Source: Microbacterium testaceum (GTDB taxonomy: Bacteria > Actinomycetota > Actinomycetes > Actinomycetales > Microbacteriaceae). Taken from it: a stretch of 64,000 nt of DNA. The stretch covers positions 16,791 to 80,790 of the forward strand of contig NZ_LDRT01000019.1 of assembly GCF_001476655.1 (NCBI RefSeq), given 5' to 3'. Shown piece by piece: positions 32,001-39,459 of this stretch. Position numbers and translations under genes: made by a program. Position 1 is the first letter of the stretch; the number at the start of each line of letters is the position of its first letter. The notes under the pieces are model-generated. The model saw only the letters and a program-made list of their open reading frames with translations. It was not told where the DNA came from and made no database searches.

Positions 32001-32049
32001 GCTCACACTGTCCGGCACCTGCTCGCCCGGCACCTCCACGAACCCCTGA
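26092..32049 (+). CDS. Giant Ig-like/fibronectin-type surface protein
   Basis: This 1985-residue exported protein starts with a signal peptide or anchor helix (residues ~8-30). Residues ~40-390 are a repetitive beta region with propeller-like spacing. From ~400 a series of Ig/cadherin-like domains follows, with boundaries such as IAEPDAFGVRAGRLVTLPVL, IAVDDTVTVRAGAQVDIPVL and repeated 'N-D-x-D-P/DPDGD' turns. A fibronectin-III-like unit near 1500 (APASVRQSAYADGSVTLRV) and further beta domains end the protein. There is no LPXTG signal. Comparable proteins sit beside MoxR-DUF58-transglutaminase genes in other actinobacteria. It is translationally coupled to the kinase. Frames extending upstream of the ATG at 26092 are shadow. 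Confidence 0.9.
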   Translation: MKRRTIAGLAATLAAAALVVTASVVWPGLDAQETPEVDTSVWALQTGEGQRYARVNTSVGELDTVRSAGNPSEVAQSADGAYLFTDSYSKLSRIDEAQPVNLQEDQLAAAPDTPPGTTSVATAGDFVVYRTDTGTLFAGRLSEAGQAASELDPFGTAGGDAPAYTADAIALDDRGMLFAYSSADGSVIRYDIAADELRGRDPVTADIASPLISAAGDAWVLVDAEAGRVWVRGADPVDIAVADQLVVAAPDSRGAIVYAADERSLWAIPTDGSGPQREAGVGDTVLGQPAKPLSRGGVAYAAWLLPGDAGGTLWRSDGGETPLDYAGGTLPDQRRPVFVATDHAVILNETRSGWVWTVPNGALVSSSQNWSLDDRTEQAAVQSDEQLSVVLDPKPPIAEPDAFGVRAGRLVTLPVLLNDHDPNEDVLSIVGESVTGLDPGFGELSLTDDNQRLTVRVRPEATGTATFSYAVTDGTTPDGLTSAPTTVTLTVSPETSNAAPVWCGVEKCLQPWPTPEVARGGTITVPVLPGWVDPDGDPLLLLSVDNPGGVGSVTSTPAGEVVYQHADDGSGGEQTIQLDVTVADTAGAVTTKPLLIRVAPDPKLAVQSFAVVDTVGSGLTVDVGPHVTGTAGAISLSSVRVLDDAAATAGVVGGSTTFDFSASQPGVYRVDFTVSDGGRDATGTARITLLAADAPAQLATAPVVAFVRPQEDATLDVFSAVSNPTGRVLLLSDVVAAAQEGASLSVDTVGQNDLRVSGSTAGGEAGLLGTVTYSVSDGTEDEGARVSGEATVYLLPPAPEIAPIAVDDTVTVRAGAQVDIPVLDNDVSPAGGRPTLDPASVSAQPASDALAFASGGVLRYLAPTAPGSYEVTYRVYTTGAPSLWDEATVHITVLGNDANRPPVPDTLQGRVLSGGTTTIPFRSFGVDPDGDAVTLDRIVSQPDRGSAAISPDGLSIVYSSVPGDRGQVSFRYRVADTAGATGEGTVRIGVLDAEANPSPITFTDYVQVQAGADSRLRVSPLANDIDPTQGRLTLTGVRPDLPQTLADGDDNPEYARLAERVESVSDTGVVIRAGDAPATMSFLYDVASDSGNTGRGLIVVKVVRESVPDYPVVADTALTVEDRDDFTTGVDVIEGRATWSGGDVSDLRVSLWGDPTDVRLDGRRLSGDLPATRRIIPFAVTGTVNGSEVTTYAFLRVPGDADVTLALRPNAAQRVDELASVEFDMASLVAVPRRATLEVGTEATTSGARAEARCTIAGTRVTYDAGTGSPWSDVCTVPVRIAGTQEWTLLSVPIGVVARNPQPELRPGSLTVGPGETATFDLRNMTSWQLGREDGNGIRYALDYSGSAFSAVTLEGSTVTVTGADRAVPGTENAAIITVTSHNAVAPARLVLRVGAAPSTLPQGGTMSRQCSQANGSSCPIEVVGADGEVNPLPRTPLEVVSVRPTGTCTGVSFAVASASSIAASWTSDAPGATCAASVTLRDAQGRATAGPRDARVVLDLQGYPRAPASVRQSAYADGSVTLRVDAGEARRAYPGLSGFLVRYRGDVVAQCAPDGGCPTIAAPNGDQREYVVTAVNDVGESRGSVRTTAWAYDPPPRPDSADWTPTVTDDGSGNVVDITVRGVDAAETGSLEIRSSTGETQTVSVGRNQQDVPIKGFRVGSNSSTEVRVTPRSRFDVPPGLGGTVEGGVLTFRAHGVGKPTGLDLTLTSRAASDGSTTIVAQATASPNGTDSDLRFGIMEGTSCRTGDGGSRREFPGKKDGEEYTFTACVDSVYQGKTYGSADPLTKPHRVDQDRAAPRGYTFRVNADPILDQDNGRAIARWRLNEEIEPGNKPPNNNDVFYTNFNNKRSSVFDSDPDIGVYFEHTFWGTTSEVGRVTPADGSAPYQVQASASIRSCVAGDALDISKSSSNDKAAMKGDSSTAVFRDGQGNKLPRPDGDDRVPVGAKSVENVTVTVDWSAQGWGLNGTTLTLSGTCSPGTSTNP

Positions 32050-32113
32050 TACCGGCGCCCCCGACTCCCCGGCATCCATCCCCACCGGCATCCCCCAGAG
32101 AGAGACCACCGAC

Positions 32114-33088
32114 ATGACGATCACCCAGGAGCAGGCCACCTGGTTCGCGCAGACGTTCTCGCAGATCGCCGACAACGTCGAGCGCGCCGTGCTCGGCAAA
32201 CGGCACGTGGTCGAGCTGGTGCTGACCGCGATGCTCAGCGACGGTCACGTCCTCCTCGAAGACGTCCCGGGCACGGGCAAGACCTCCCTGGCCCGCGCGG
32301 TCGCCCAGTCGGTCCAGGGCACGAACACCCGCATCCAGTTCACCCCCGACCTGCTCCCGGGCGACATCACCGGCATCACCGTCTACGACCAGAAGACCGG
32401 TCGCTTCGAGTTCCACGCCGGGCCGATCTTCGCCAACATCGTCCTGGCCGACGAGATCAACCGAGCGAGCCCCAAGACGCAGTCGGCGCTGCTCGAGGTC
32501 ATGGAAGAAGGGCGCGTCACGATCGACGGCGTCTCGCGCGAGGTGGGCGTCCCCTTCCTCGTCCTGGCGACGCAGAACCCTGTGGAACAGGCCGGAACGT
32601 ACCGCCTCCCCGAGGCCCAGCTCGACCGCTTCCTCCTGCGGACCTCGCTCGGCTATCCCGACCATGCGGCGACGGTGCGCATCCTCGACGGAGCCGCCAT
32701 CGCGACCGCCGACCTGCGCCCGATCGTCACGCCTCACGCGCTCGTCGGCATGGCGGATCTCGCGGCGACCGTGTACGTCGACGCGCTCGTCCTCGACTAC
32801 ATCGCCCGACTCGTGGATGCCACCCGCTCCGCCGACGAGGTCCGCCTCGGCGTCAGCATCCGCGGGGCGCTCGCGCTCACCCGGGCCACGCGCTCCCGCG
32901 CCGCCGCGCAGGGACGCACCTACGCCACCCCCGACGACGTCAAGGCGCTCGCCGTGGCGGTGCTCTCGCACCGGCTCATCCTGCACCCCGAGGCCGAGTT
33001 CGACGGCGTGACGGCCGAGGCGGTCATCGGTCAGGTGCTCCTCGATGTCGCCCCGCCGACGCAGCGCGAGAGCGAACGCGCGCGATGA
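32114..33088 (+). CDS. MoxR-family AAA+ ATPase
   Basis: This 324-residue ATPase belongs to the MoxR group, chaperone-like AAA+ proteins that usually act with DUF58 and VWA proteins. Walker A is VPGTGKTS (residues 51-58), Walker B is IVLADEINRA (about 109-118), and sensor motif LATQNPVEQAGTY plus LPEAQLDRFL follow. GRFEFHAGPIF is the typical MoxR loop. It comes 64 bases after the giant Ig-like gene and 25 bases before the DUF58 gene. The likely role is assembling or remodelling an envelope complex made by the neighbours. Confidence 0.94.
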   Translation: MTITQEQATWFAQTFSQIADNVERAVLGKRHVVELVLTAMLSDGHVLLEDVPGTGKTSLARAVAQSVQGTNTRIQFTPDLLPGDITGITVYDQKTGRFEFHAGPIFANIVLADEINRASPKTQSALLEVMEEGRVTIDGVSREVGVPFLVLATQNPVEQAGTYRLPEAQLDRFLLRTSLGYPDHAATVRILDGAAIATADLRPIVTPHALVGMADLAATVYVDALVLDYIARLVDATRSADEVRLGVSIRGALALTRATRSRAAAQGRTYATPDDVKALAVAVLSHRLILHPEAEFDGVTAEAVIGQVLLDVAPPTQRESERAR

Positions 33089-33113
33089 CGACCCTCCTCC
33101 CCGGGATCCCTCG

Positions 33114-34490
33114 ATGCCCGACGTGAACGTCACCGAGTCGCGGCTGACACGGACCTCCGCAGGCACCGTCGGTACCGGCTCGCGGACCTCGATCACCTCC
33201 ACGTCGACGCGCCGCGCCCGGCGGATCGTGCGCGCGGTCGTGCGCGCCGCCGAAGCCTGGCGCGCGACGAGCGAGGCCGTTCTCACCGCCTCGCGTTGGG
33301 CGGGCCGCACCGTGCGACCGGCGGGAGCGGTCGTGACGATCGCCGCGACCGCGGGCCTCATCGCCGGGCTCGTCTTCGGGTGGGTGGAGTGGATGGTCGC
33401 CGGGAGCGCCTCCCTCCTGCTCCTGATCATGAGCGTGCCGTTCCTCTTCGGCTCCCGTGCCTACGCGGTCGACCTGACGCTCGCGCGCGAGCGCGTCGTC
33501 GCCGGGCACGGAGTGACGGGCGAGATCATCGTCCGCAACGAGAGCGCGCGCGTCGCTCTTCCGGGACGCCTCGACATCCCCGTGGGATCGGGGCTCGTGG
33601 AATTCGGCGTGCCGTTCCTGCGCCCCGGACACAGCGTCACCGAGACGCTCGAGATCCCGCCCCTGCCACGGGGCGTCGTGACGGTGGGGCCTGTCACGAC
33701 GGTGCGGAGCGACCCGATCGGACTGCTGCGGCGAGAGCACGCCTTCGACGACGAGAACGAGTTGTTCGTCCACCCCCGTACGGTGCCGCTGCCGTCGACG
33801 AGCGCCGGTCTCGTGCGCGACCTCGAGGGCAACGCGAGTCGTCGTCTCGTCGACGCCGACATGTCGTTCCACGCGATCCGCGAGTACGCCCCCGGTGACT
33901 CGCAGCGCCAGGTGCACTGGAAGTCCACGGCGAAGACCGGCCGCCTGATGGTGCGTCAGTACGAGGAGTCCCTCCGCTCCCGGATGGCCGTCGTCCTCGG
34001 CGCCGCGTCGCAGGAGTACCTCGACGCCGACGAGTACGAGCTCGCCGTGTCCGCCGCGGCTTCCCTGGGCCTGCGGGCCGTCCGTGACGCGCGCGACATC
34101 GACATCGTCACGGGCTCCGAGATCCCGCGCGTGGTGAAAGGGAGACTGCGCGCGATCCGCCGTATCCCGACCGTCACCCCGCGACAGATGCTCGACGGGT
34201 TCAGCGCCCTCGAGCGCTCCGACAACACCATGTCGGTGTCGGACGTCTGCCGCTTGGCATCCGAATCCAACGAACGGCTCTCGATCGCGTTCATCGTCGT
34301 CGGCTCCCGCGTGCCCCTCGCGCGCGTGCGACAGGCGGCGCTCGCCTTCCCCGTCGACACCGCCGTGGCGGCCGTCGTGTGCGACGAACGCGCGCACCCG
34401 CGCATGCAGAGCATCGCCGGGCTGACGGTGCTGACCATCGGCACCCTCGACGACCTGTCCGGACTCCTCGTGCGTGGAGCGACATCGTGA
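33114..34490 (+). CDS. DUF58 membrane protein
   Basis: This 458-residue protein has two adjacent membrane helices (about residues 60-110). A DUF58 domain follows, recognised by FHAIREYAPGDSQRQVHWKS and TGRLMVRQYEESLRSR, the usual 'R.Y.pGD..R.I.W..sAR....v...e' block. A VWA-like tail follows. DUF58 proteins pair with MoxR ATPases. The ATG at 33114 is chosen because the longer start at 33045 would overlap moxR by 44 bases with Arg/Pro-rich residues. Its last bases overlap the GTG of the next gene (GTGA). Confidence 0.9.
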   Translation: MPDVNVTESRLTRTSAGTVGTGSRTSITSTSTRRARRIVRAVVRAAEAWRATSEAVLTASRWAGRTVRPAGAVVTIAATAGLIAGLVFGWVEWMVAGSASLLLLIMSVPFLFGSRAYAVDLTLARERVVAGHGVTGEIIVRNESARVALPGRLDIPVGSGLVEFGVPFLRPGHSVTETLEIPPLPRGVVTVGPVTTVRSDPIGLLRREHAFDDENELFVHPRTVPLPSTSAGLVRDLEGNASRRLVDADMSFHAIREYAPGDSQRQVHWKSTAKTGRLMVRQYEESLRSRMAVVLGAASQEYLDADEYELAVSAAASLGLRAVRDARDIDIVTGSEIPRVVKGRLRAIRRIPTVTPRQMLDGFSALERSDNTMSVSDVCRLASESNERLSIAFIVVGSRVPLARVRQAALAFPVDTAVAAVVCDERAHPRMQSIAGLTVLTIGTLDDLSGLLVRGATS

Positions 34491-36961
34491 CGGCGGACAG
34501 ACACCCCGGTCGCGTCGTGGCGGGAGCGTCGTACACGGCGTCGGCGGTCGCGATCGCCGCGGTCGCCGCGTGGCCCATCTACGCGTCATGGTCGTTCGTC
34601 GTTCTCGTGGTCTCGTCGGCCGTTGCCGCGGCCCTGATCGTGACGCTGGTGACCTGGCGCCGGTGGGGCGGGTGGATCACGGCCGCCGCCACCGCCGCGG
34701 CGTTCCTGGTCCTGTGCGTGCCTCTGGCGGTCCCGTCGCGACTCGGGGGACCGCTCGAGATCCTCCGCGGTGTCGGCGAGGCCTCGGCCGGGGTGCTCGT
34801 CGCGTGGAAAGACCTCGTCACCGTGGACCTGCCGGTGGGTGCCTACCGCAATCTGCTCGTCCCCGCGCTCGTGGTCTTCCTCGTCGGGGCGGTGACGACC
34901 CTCTCCCTCGCCCAGCGAGCCGATCGGCGGTCGGCGGGTGCCGTGGTGAGCGCGCTGCTGATGACGGGCTTCGGCCTGTTCTTCGGCCGCACCTCGCCCA
35001 GCGCCCCGCTCGTCTGGGGGCCCGTGTCGATCCCGGCGCCGGTGGAGACCGCCGTGGGACTCGCCGCTCTGCTCTCCGCGGTCCTCTGGCTCGCCTGGCG
35101 CGCGCACGATGAGAGGACCCGATCCCTCCGACGTACGAGTGCGCTCGCCGTGTCGCCGACCGCGCGGCGCTCCCGAACGGACCGTCGCCGCGCCCTCACC
35201 GGAGCCGGAATGATCCTCGTGGCGGCATTGGTGACCGTCGCCGTCGTCCCCTGGGCGGCCGGCGATGCCGACCGCCGCGTCCTCCGCTCTGCCACCGGTC
35301 CGGAGCGTCAGATCGCCGAGGCGGTCAGCCCGCTGTCCGAGTACCGGGCGATGTTCTCCGACTCCCGGGTCGAGGACGTGCTGTTCCGCGTGAGCGGGGA
35401 GGGAGCGCTGCCGGACCGCATCCGCGTGGCCACCCTCGACTCCTACGACGGCGAGATCTTCCGTTCGTCGGGCACGGGGGAGGGGCGGTTCGTCCGCGTC
35501 CCCTCCCCGCTCCCGGTGACAGACGGTCGAGCCGTCGACGCCGAGGTCGAGATCGGCGACCTCGGCGGGATCTGGATGCCGACGGCGGGGAGCCTCGTCC
35601 ACGCCGCCTTCGCGGGGGACCGGCCGAATCAGCTGGCCGATCGGTTCTACTACAGCGCCGCCGCCGAGGCCGGTGTGCAGATCGCGGACGGCGGCCTCGT
35701 CCCGGGCGATCGCTATCGGCTGACGGCGATCGAGCCGGCCGCTCGTGACCTCGCGACGCTCTCCGCCCCCGGTGCCCCCGCGGGGGTCTCCGGCGGGGAG
35801 AATCTGCGCCGCTGGGTCGACGAGCACAAGACAGGGGACGGCGGAGCCGCCCTGGCCACGCTCGTGCAGCTGCTGCGCGAACGCGGGTACCTCAGCCACG
35901 GGCTCGCGCCATCCGCGGGTTCTGCCGCGCCCCGGTGGGCGACTGACCTCGCCGGGTACCAGGTGCAGCCGAGCGCGTCCGGGCATTCTCTTGCGCGCAT
36001 CGAGACGATGTTCCAGCGCCTCCTCGACAGGGAGGACGACCCCCGAGCAGTGGCATCCGGGAACTATGTCGCCGCCGTCGGCGACGACGAGCAGTTCGCC
36101 GTCGCCACGTCGCTCATCGCGCGTCAGCTGGGCTTCCCGTCGCGCGTCGTGGTCGGGACGCGGCTCACCTCCGCCGATCCCGACCTGCCGACGTGCGAGG
36201 CCGGAGAATGCCGCGCCGGCGACCTGAGCGCGTGGACCGAGGTGCAGGGGGCCGACGGGAGCTGGACGCCGATCGACGTGACCCCGCAGCACGAGCAGTC
36301 CCCGAGCCTCGAAGTGACCGAACAGCGCGATCCCGAGAACGTCACCGAGGTGCGGCCCGACACGGTCGACGAGGTCGTGCCTCCCGCTCCCGTGCAGGAG
36401 GACAACACGCTCACCGACGAGGAACGCGCCGCCGACGGTCTCGACCTCGCCTGGCTGTGGCCGATCCTCCGGGTCGCGGGCCTGTCCCTGCTCGTCGTCC
36501 TCGTGCTCTTCGGTCCGTTCCTCGCGGTCGTGATCGCCAAGGCGATCCGCCGACGCGGCCGCCGTCGCGATCCGGACCCGCGCGCGGCGATCGCCGGCGG
36601 CTGGGAGGAGTACGTGGATGCCGGCGTCGATTCCGGCCGCGAGCTCCCCCCGTCTTCCACGCGTCGCGAACTCGCGGCGGCGCTCGGAACGGACGGCGGT
36701 CCGCATCTCGCGGACGAAGCCGATCGCGCGGTGTTCTCCTCCCGGACGGTCACCACCGACGAGGCCGCGGCCTTCTGGCGCATCGTCGACACCGAACGCC
36801 GGAGTCTCGCGCGTCAGCGCGGCGGATGGCGGCGACTGCTCGCGGCCGTATCGTTGAGATCGTTCCTGCGGTTCCTCGCCCCGCGTCCCACGCGCCGACG
36901 GCCGCCGCACCGCGACGAGAGGGGAAAGCGCCCGGCCCGACGGCGGCGCGACACGACATGA
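34487..36961 (+). CDS. Transglutaminase-like membrane protein with degenerate active site
   Basis: This 824-residue protein has the TgpA-like layout: a cluster of N-terminal membrane helices (residues ~10-220), an extracytoplasmic domain, a transglutaminase-like core (~460-610), one more membrane helix (~650-680, PILRVAGLSLLVVLVLFGPF) and a cytoplasmic C-terminal region. In the core, the Cys of the family motif G-x-C-E-x-F is Asp534 (VGDDEQFAVA), and the His before A-W is Ser581 (DLSAWTEV); the Asp (597, PIDVTP) remains. It therefore should not act as a classical transglutaminase or protease, and may be a structural or binding domain. GTG start within a GTGA overlap; ATGA overlap at the end. 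Confidence 0.87.
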   Translation: MTADRHPGRVVAGASYTASAVAIAAVAAWPIYASWSFVVLVVSSAVAAALIVTLVTWRRWGGWITAAATAAAFLVLCVPLAVPSRLGGPLEILRGVGEASAGVLVAWKDLVTVDLPVGAYRNLLVPALVVFLVGAVTTLSLAQRADRRSAGAVVSALLMTGFGLFFGRTSPSAPLVWGPVSIPAPVETAVGLAALLSAVLWLAWRAHDERTRSLRRTSALAVSPTARRSRTDRRRALTGAGMILVAALVTVAVVPWAAGDADRRVLRSATGPERQIAEAVSPLSEYRAMFSDSRVEDVLFRVSGEGALPDRIRVATLDSYDGEIFRSSGTGEGRFVRVPSPLPVTDGRAVDAEVEIGDLGGIWMPTAGSLVHAAFAGDRPNQLADRFYYSAAAEAGVQIADGGLVPGDRYRLTAIEPAARDLATLSAPGAPAGVSGGENLRRWVDEHKTGDGGAALATLVQLLRERGYLSHGLAPSAGSAAPRWATDLAGYQVQPSASGHSLARIETMFQRLLDREDDPRAVASGNYVAAVGDDEQFAVATSLIARQLGFPSRVVVGTRLTSADPDLPTCEAGECRAGDLSAWTEVQGADGSWTPIDVTPQHEQSPSLEVTEQRDPENVTEVRPDTVDEVVPPAPVQEDNTLTDEERAADGLDLAWLWPILRVAGLSLLVVLVLFGPFLAVVIAKAIRRRGRRRDPDPRAAIAGGWEEYVDAGVDSGRELPPSSTRRELAAALGTDGGPHLADEADRAVFSSRTVTTDEAAAFWRIVDTERRSLARQRGGWRRLLAAVSLRSFLRFLAPRPTRRRPPHRDERGKRPARRRRDTT

Positions 36962-38499
36962 ACGACTCCACGGGCGTCATCCTCGGCCTGTCCACCGCGG
37001 TCCTCTTCGTCATCCTGTACGTCTGGTACGCCCTCGCGCTGTCGGCCCTCTTCGCCAAGGCGGGGGAGAAGTCGTGGAAGGCGTGGGTTCCGCTGGTGAA
37101 CCTCGGCACGATTCTCAAGCTCGGCGGGTTCTCCCCCTGGCTCGTCCTCCTCAACCTCGTTCCGCTGTTCGGGGGGATCGCTTTCGTCATCGTCTTCATC
37201 GTGGCGGTGCACCGCATCAGCGAGGGGTTCGACCGCGGGGCCGGCACGACGGTGCTCGGCGTGGTGCTCCAGGTCGTCTGGGCCAGTGTGCTGGGCTTCG
37301 GCTCGGCGCGCTGGGCGGGTTCGGATGCATCCGGGTCGCGCACGATGGACGAGAACTCCGCCCCCGTGCGCCGGGGTCAGGACTTCGACGGCCCGTACGT
37401 TCCCTTGGTCGGCGGGTGGACGCCGGAGCCTCCCGCGCCCGCCGACGCCGAGCCCTCCTCGGAGCCGGTCGTGCTCCCGTTCGCGGCTCCCTCGGGTTCT
37501 CTCGCCGACGCGGTCCCGTCCGCTGTGGACTGGGCCCCGTCCCGCAGCGGGGACGCGTCGCCGCCGTACGATGCGCGTCCTCCTCGTCCCGAGGACAGGA
37601 ATCCGGATGCCACGCCGCCGACGTCCGTGTTCGATGTTCTCGACGCTCTGCGCGCCGAGGCGGAAGAGCCCGGTACTCGCCGGAGCGCCGCCGAGCCGGC
37701 CCCCGCTGTCTCGGACGCCGAAGACAACGGCTTCCAGCCCACGGTTCCTCTGACGCCGGGGCTTCCCCTGCGCGGTCGAGGCGTCCCCGTGGCGTCGACG
37801 GGCGCGACGGAGGCCGAGGACACCCCCGCGCCGGAATCCCCGGCCGTCTCGGAGCCCGAGCCCTGGACGCCCCCGCGCCGCGCCACCGCGCCCGCCCCGG
37901 TCGACGAGGTGCCGCTCACCCGTCCCGCCGTCGATCCGGACCCCGCGGCGGAGTCGGCCACGTCCGCACCGCCTCCCGAGGCAGAGGAGTTCCCCGAGCT
38001 CTCCGAGGCGGTCTCGGCGGTTTCGGGTGCGCCGGATGCCGGAGCCCCGCGGTCCGCGCGCACGTCGGTCGCCGCGCTCTACACGCAGCCGGAGTTCGCT
38101 CCCGGTCGGGATGCGGACGACGACCTCGAGGCGCTCGACCGGACCGTCGTGGCGCGCCGGCGTCGCATCCCCTGGGCGCTGGTCCCGCCCAGCGGCGATC
38201 CCGTCGAGCTCACGTCCTCCGTCGTCATCGTGGGACGACGGCCCGCGGCGGACGGGGCGTTCCCCGATGCGCAGCTCATCGCGATCACGGACGAGACGCG
38301 AACGGTCTCCAAGACGCACGCGCGTCTGCAGCTGCGCGGCGACACCTGGTTCGTGACCGATTTGGACTCGACCAACGGCGTCCTCTTCGCGACCCTCATG
38401 GGCACCGAGATCGAGGCGCCTCCGGGGGAGGAGATCGAAGCCGGTGAGCGGTTCTTCCTCGGAGACGCGGAGGTGCGCCTGTCACGGAGGGATGCGTGA
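36958..38499 (+). CDS. Membrane protein with C-terminal FHA domain (DUF5684-like/FHA fusion)
   Basis: This 513-residue protein begins with three or four membrane helices in the style of DUF5684 proteins (AGEKSWKAWVPLVNLGTILK within residues ~35-60). A long Pro/Glu/Asp-rich disordered linker (~125-390) and a C-terminal FHA domain (~410-505) follow. FHA landmarks are VVIVGRR (Gly426, Arg427), VSKTHARL and DLDSTNGVLF, the phospho-threonine-binding residues. Thr396 lies in LDRTVVARRRR just before the FHA domain. It matches the D-x-T-x4-R motif repeated in the next protein, so self-binding when phosphorylated is possible. It is coupled at both ends by ATGA and GTGA overlaps. Confidence 0.88.
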   Translation: MNDSTGVILGLSTAVLFVILYVWYALALSALFAKAGEKSWKAWVPLVNLGTILKLGGFSPWLVLLNLVPLFGGIAFVIVFIVAVHRISEGFDRGAGTTVLGVVLQVVWASVLGFGSARWAGSDASGSRTMDENSAPVRRGQDFDGPYVPLVGGWTPEPPAPADAEPSSEPVVLPFAAPSGSLADAVPSAVDWAPSRSGDASPPYDARPPRPEDRNPDATPPTSVFDVLDALRAEAEEPGTRRSAAEPAPAVSDAEDNGFQPTVPLTPGLPLRGRGVPVASTGATEAEDTPAPESPAVSEPEPWTPPRRATAPAPVDEVPLTRPAVDPDPAAESATSAPPPEAEEFPELSEAVSAVSGAPDAGAPRSARTSVAALYTQPEFAPGRDADDDLEALDRTVVARRRRIPWALVPPSGDPVELTSSVVIVGRRPAADGAFPDAQLIAITDETRTVSKTHARLQLRGDTWFVTDLDSTNGVLFATLMGTEIEAPPGEEIEAGERFFLGDAEVRLSRRDA

Positions 38500-39278
38500 G
38501 CGGCTCCGACGACAAGCCCGACGATCCCGAGGACGTCACCCTGTGGGCGGGGCGTCTGCGCGCCTGGCCCGCGGCACCCGTCCCGTCGACGGCCAGAGAT
38601 GACGGAGAGTCGGACGGGAACGTGGACGCGACCCTCATCGCGCGACGCCGGGGCCCGGGCCGCGGTCCGCGGCGAGAAGACGACGCTCCCGAGGGCGAGG
38701 GGGACATCGACGACACCGCGCCGGGTGGGCGTCCACCGAACGACGTGACCGTCCGCTCGTCGCGCAGGGGACAGGGCCCGGCGGAGCGGGTCGAGGACAG
38801 CGCCGTCGAGACCGACATCACCGTCCGCTCGGTGCGCGAGGGCGGGAGTGAGAAGCCCGCGGAACACGTCCTCGACGACACCACGACCGCCGCTCGCCGC
38901 GTCGGCGGGCCCGCGGAGCCCCTTTCGGCTACGGCTCCCGGTCGTCGCCGGGCGTCCCGCGCGGGCGCGCATCCCGAAGGGGGGGCCGAGACCGCGCCCC
39001 GAGAACCGCGAGTCGAGCCCACGCCCCGCGGTGACGCCCCTGCGCGGACGGTGCGCGTCCCCGGCGAGGAGACCGCGGAGGCCTACGGTCCGCGCGCCGA
39101 CGAAGCAGTCCGCGTGCATCGCAACGTGCCGCCGCCGAGGATGGACCCCGATCGCGATGCCTCCCTCGTGCGCCCGAAGGGGGCACGCCGCGGGGTGGCC
39201 GCCCCGCTCGTCATCGGGGGAACGACCATCGTCGTCCTCGCCGGGGCGCTCGCCGCGTTCGTCCTGCTGGCCCGCTGA
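38496..39278 (+). CDS. Disordered tail-anchored protein with six D-x-T-x4-R sites
   Basis: This 260-residue protein is Arg/Asp/Pro-rich and unfolded up to about residue 230, then ends in one membrane helix ([20 protein letters not shown]), so it is a tail-anchored cytoplasmic protein. Six threonines share D-x-T followed by Arg at the fifth position: T15, T46, T74, T85, T109 and T129 (for example [27 protein letters not shown]). They look like kinase targets and FHA ligands. GTG start inside a GTGA overlap with the FHA gene. It is the last gene of the kinase cluster. No homologue is recognised. Confidence 0.82.
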   Translation: MSGSDDKPDDPEDVTLWAGRLRAWPAAPVPSTARDDGESDGNVDATLIARRRGPGRGPRREDDAPEGEGDIDDTAPGGRPPNDVTVRSSRRGQGPAERVEDSAVETDITVRSVREGGSEKPAEHVLDDTTTAARRVGGPAEPLSATAPGRRRASRAGAHPEGGAETAPREPRVEPTPRGDAPARTVRVPGEETAEAYGPRADEAVRVHRNVPPPRMDPDRDASLVRPKGARRGVAAPLVIGGTTIVVLAGALAAFVLLAR

Positions 39279-39329
39279 CCCGGGCGACGGGGCCGAGCGA
39301 CCGTCCGCACCCGTGAGGTCGCCGCACGT

Positions 39330-39359
39330 TTGCCCGGACACCCGAAGAACACGTATCAT
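39330..39359 (+). promoter_or_regulatory. Promoter of the str operon
   Basis: TTGCCC at 39330-39335 and TATCAT at 39354-39359 are 18 bases apart, placing the start near 39366. It follows the tail-anchored gene by about 50 bases and leads to rpsL. Confidence 0.55.
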
Positions 39360-39441
39360 TGATCGGGTGTGCGTTCACGCGCGCCGTGCGTCATGCCTCC
39401 GGGTAGGACATGCGGATCAACGCTCGCACCATCTCAGGGAT

Positions 39442-39459
39442 CGACCTGCGAACAGGTCG
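39442..39459 (+). promoter_or_regulatory. Small hairpin in the rpsL leader
   Basis: CGACCTG at 39442-39448 pairs perfectly with CAGGTCG at 39453-39459 around a CGAA loop. It is a possible leader structure; no known riboswitch was recognised. Confidence 0.35.
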
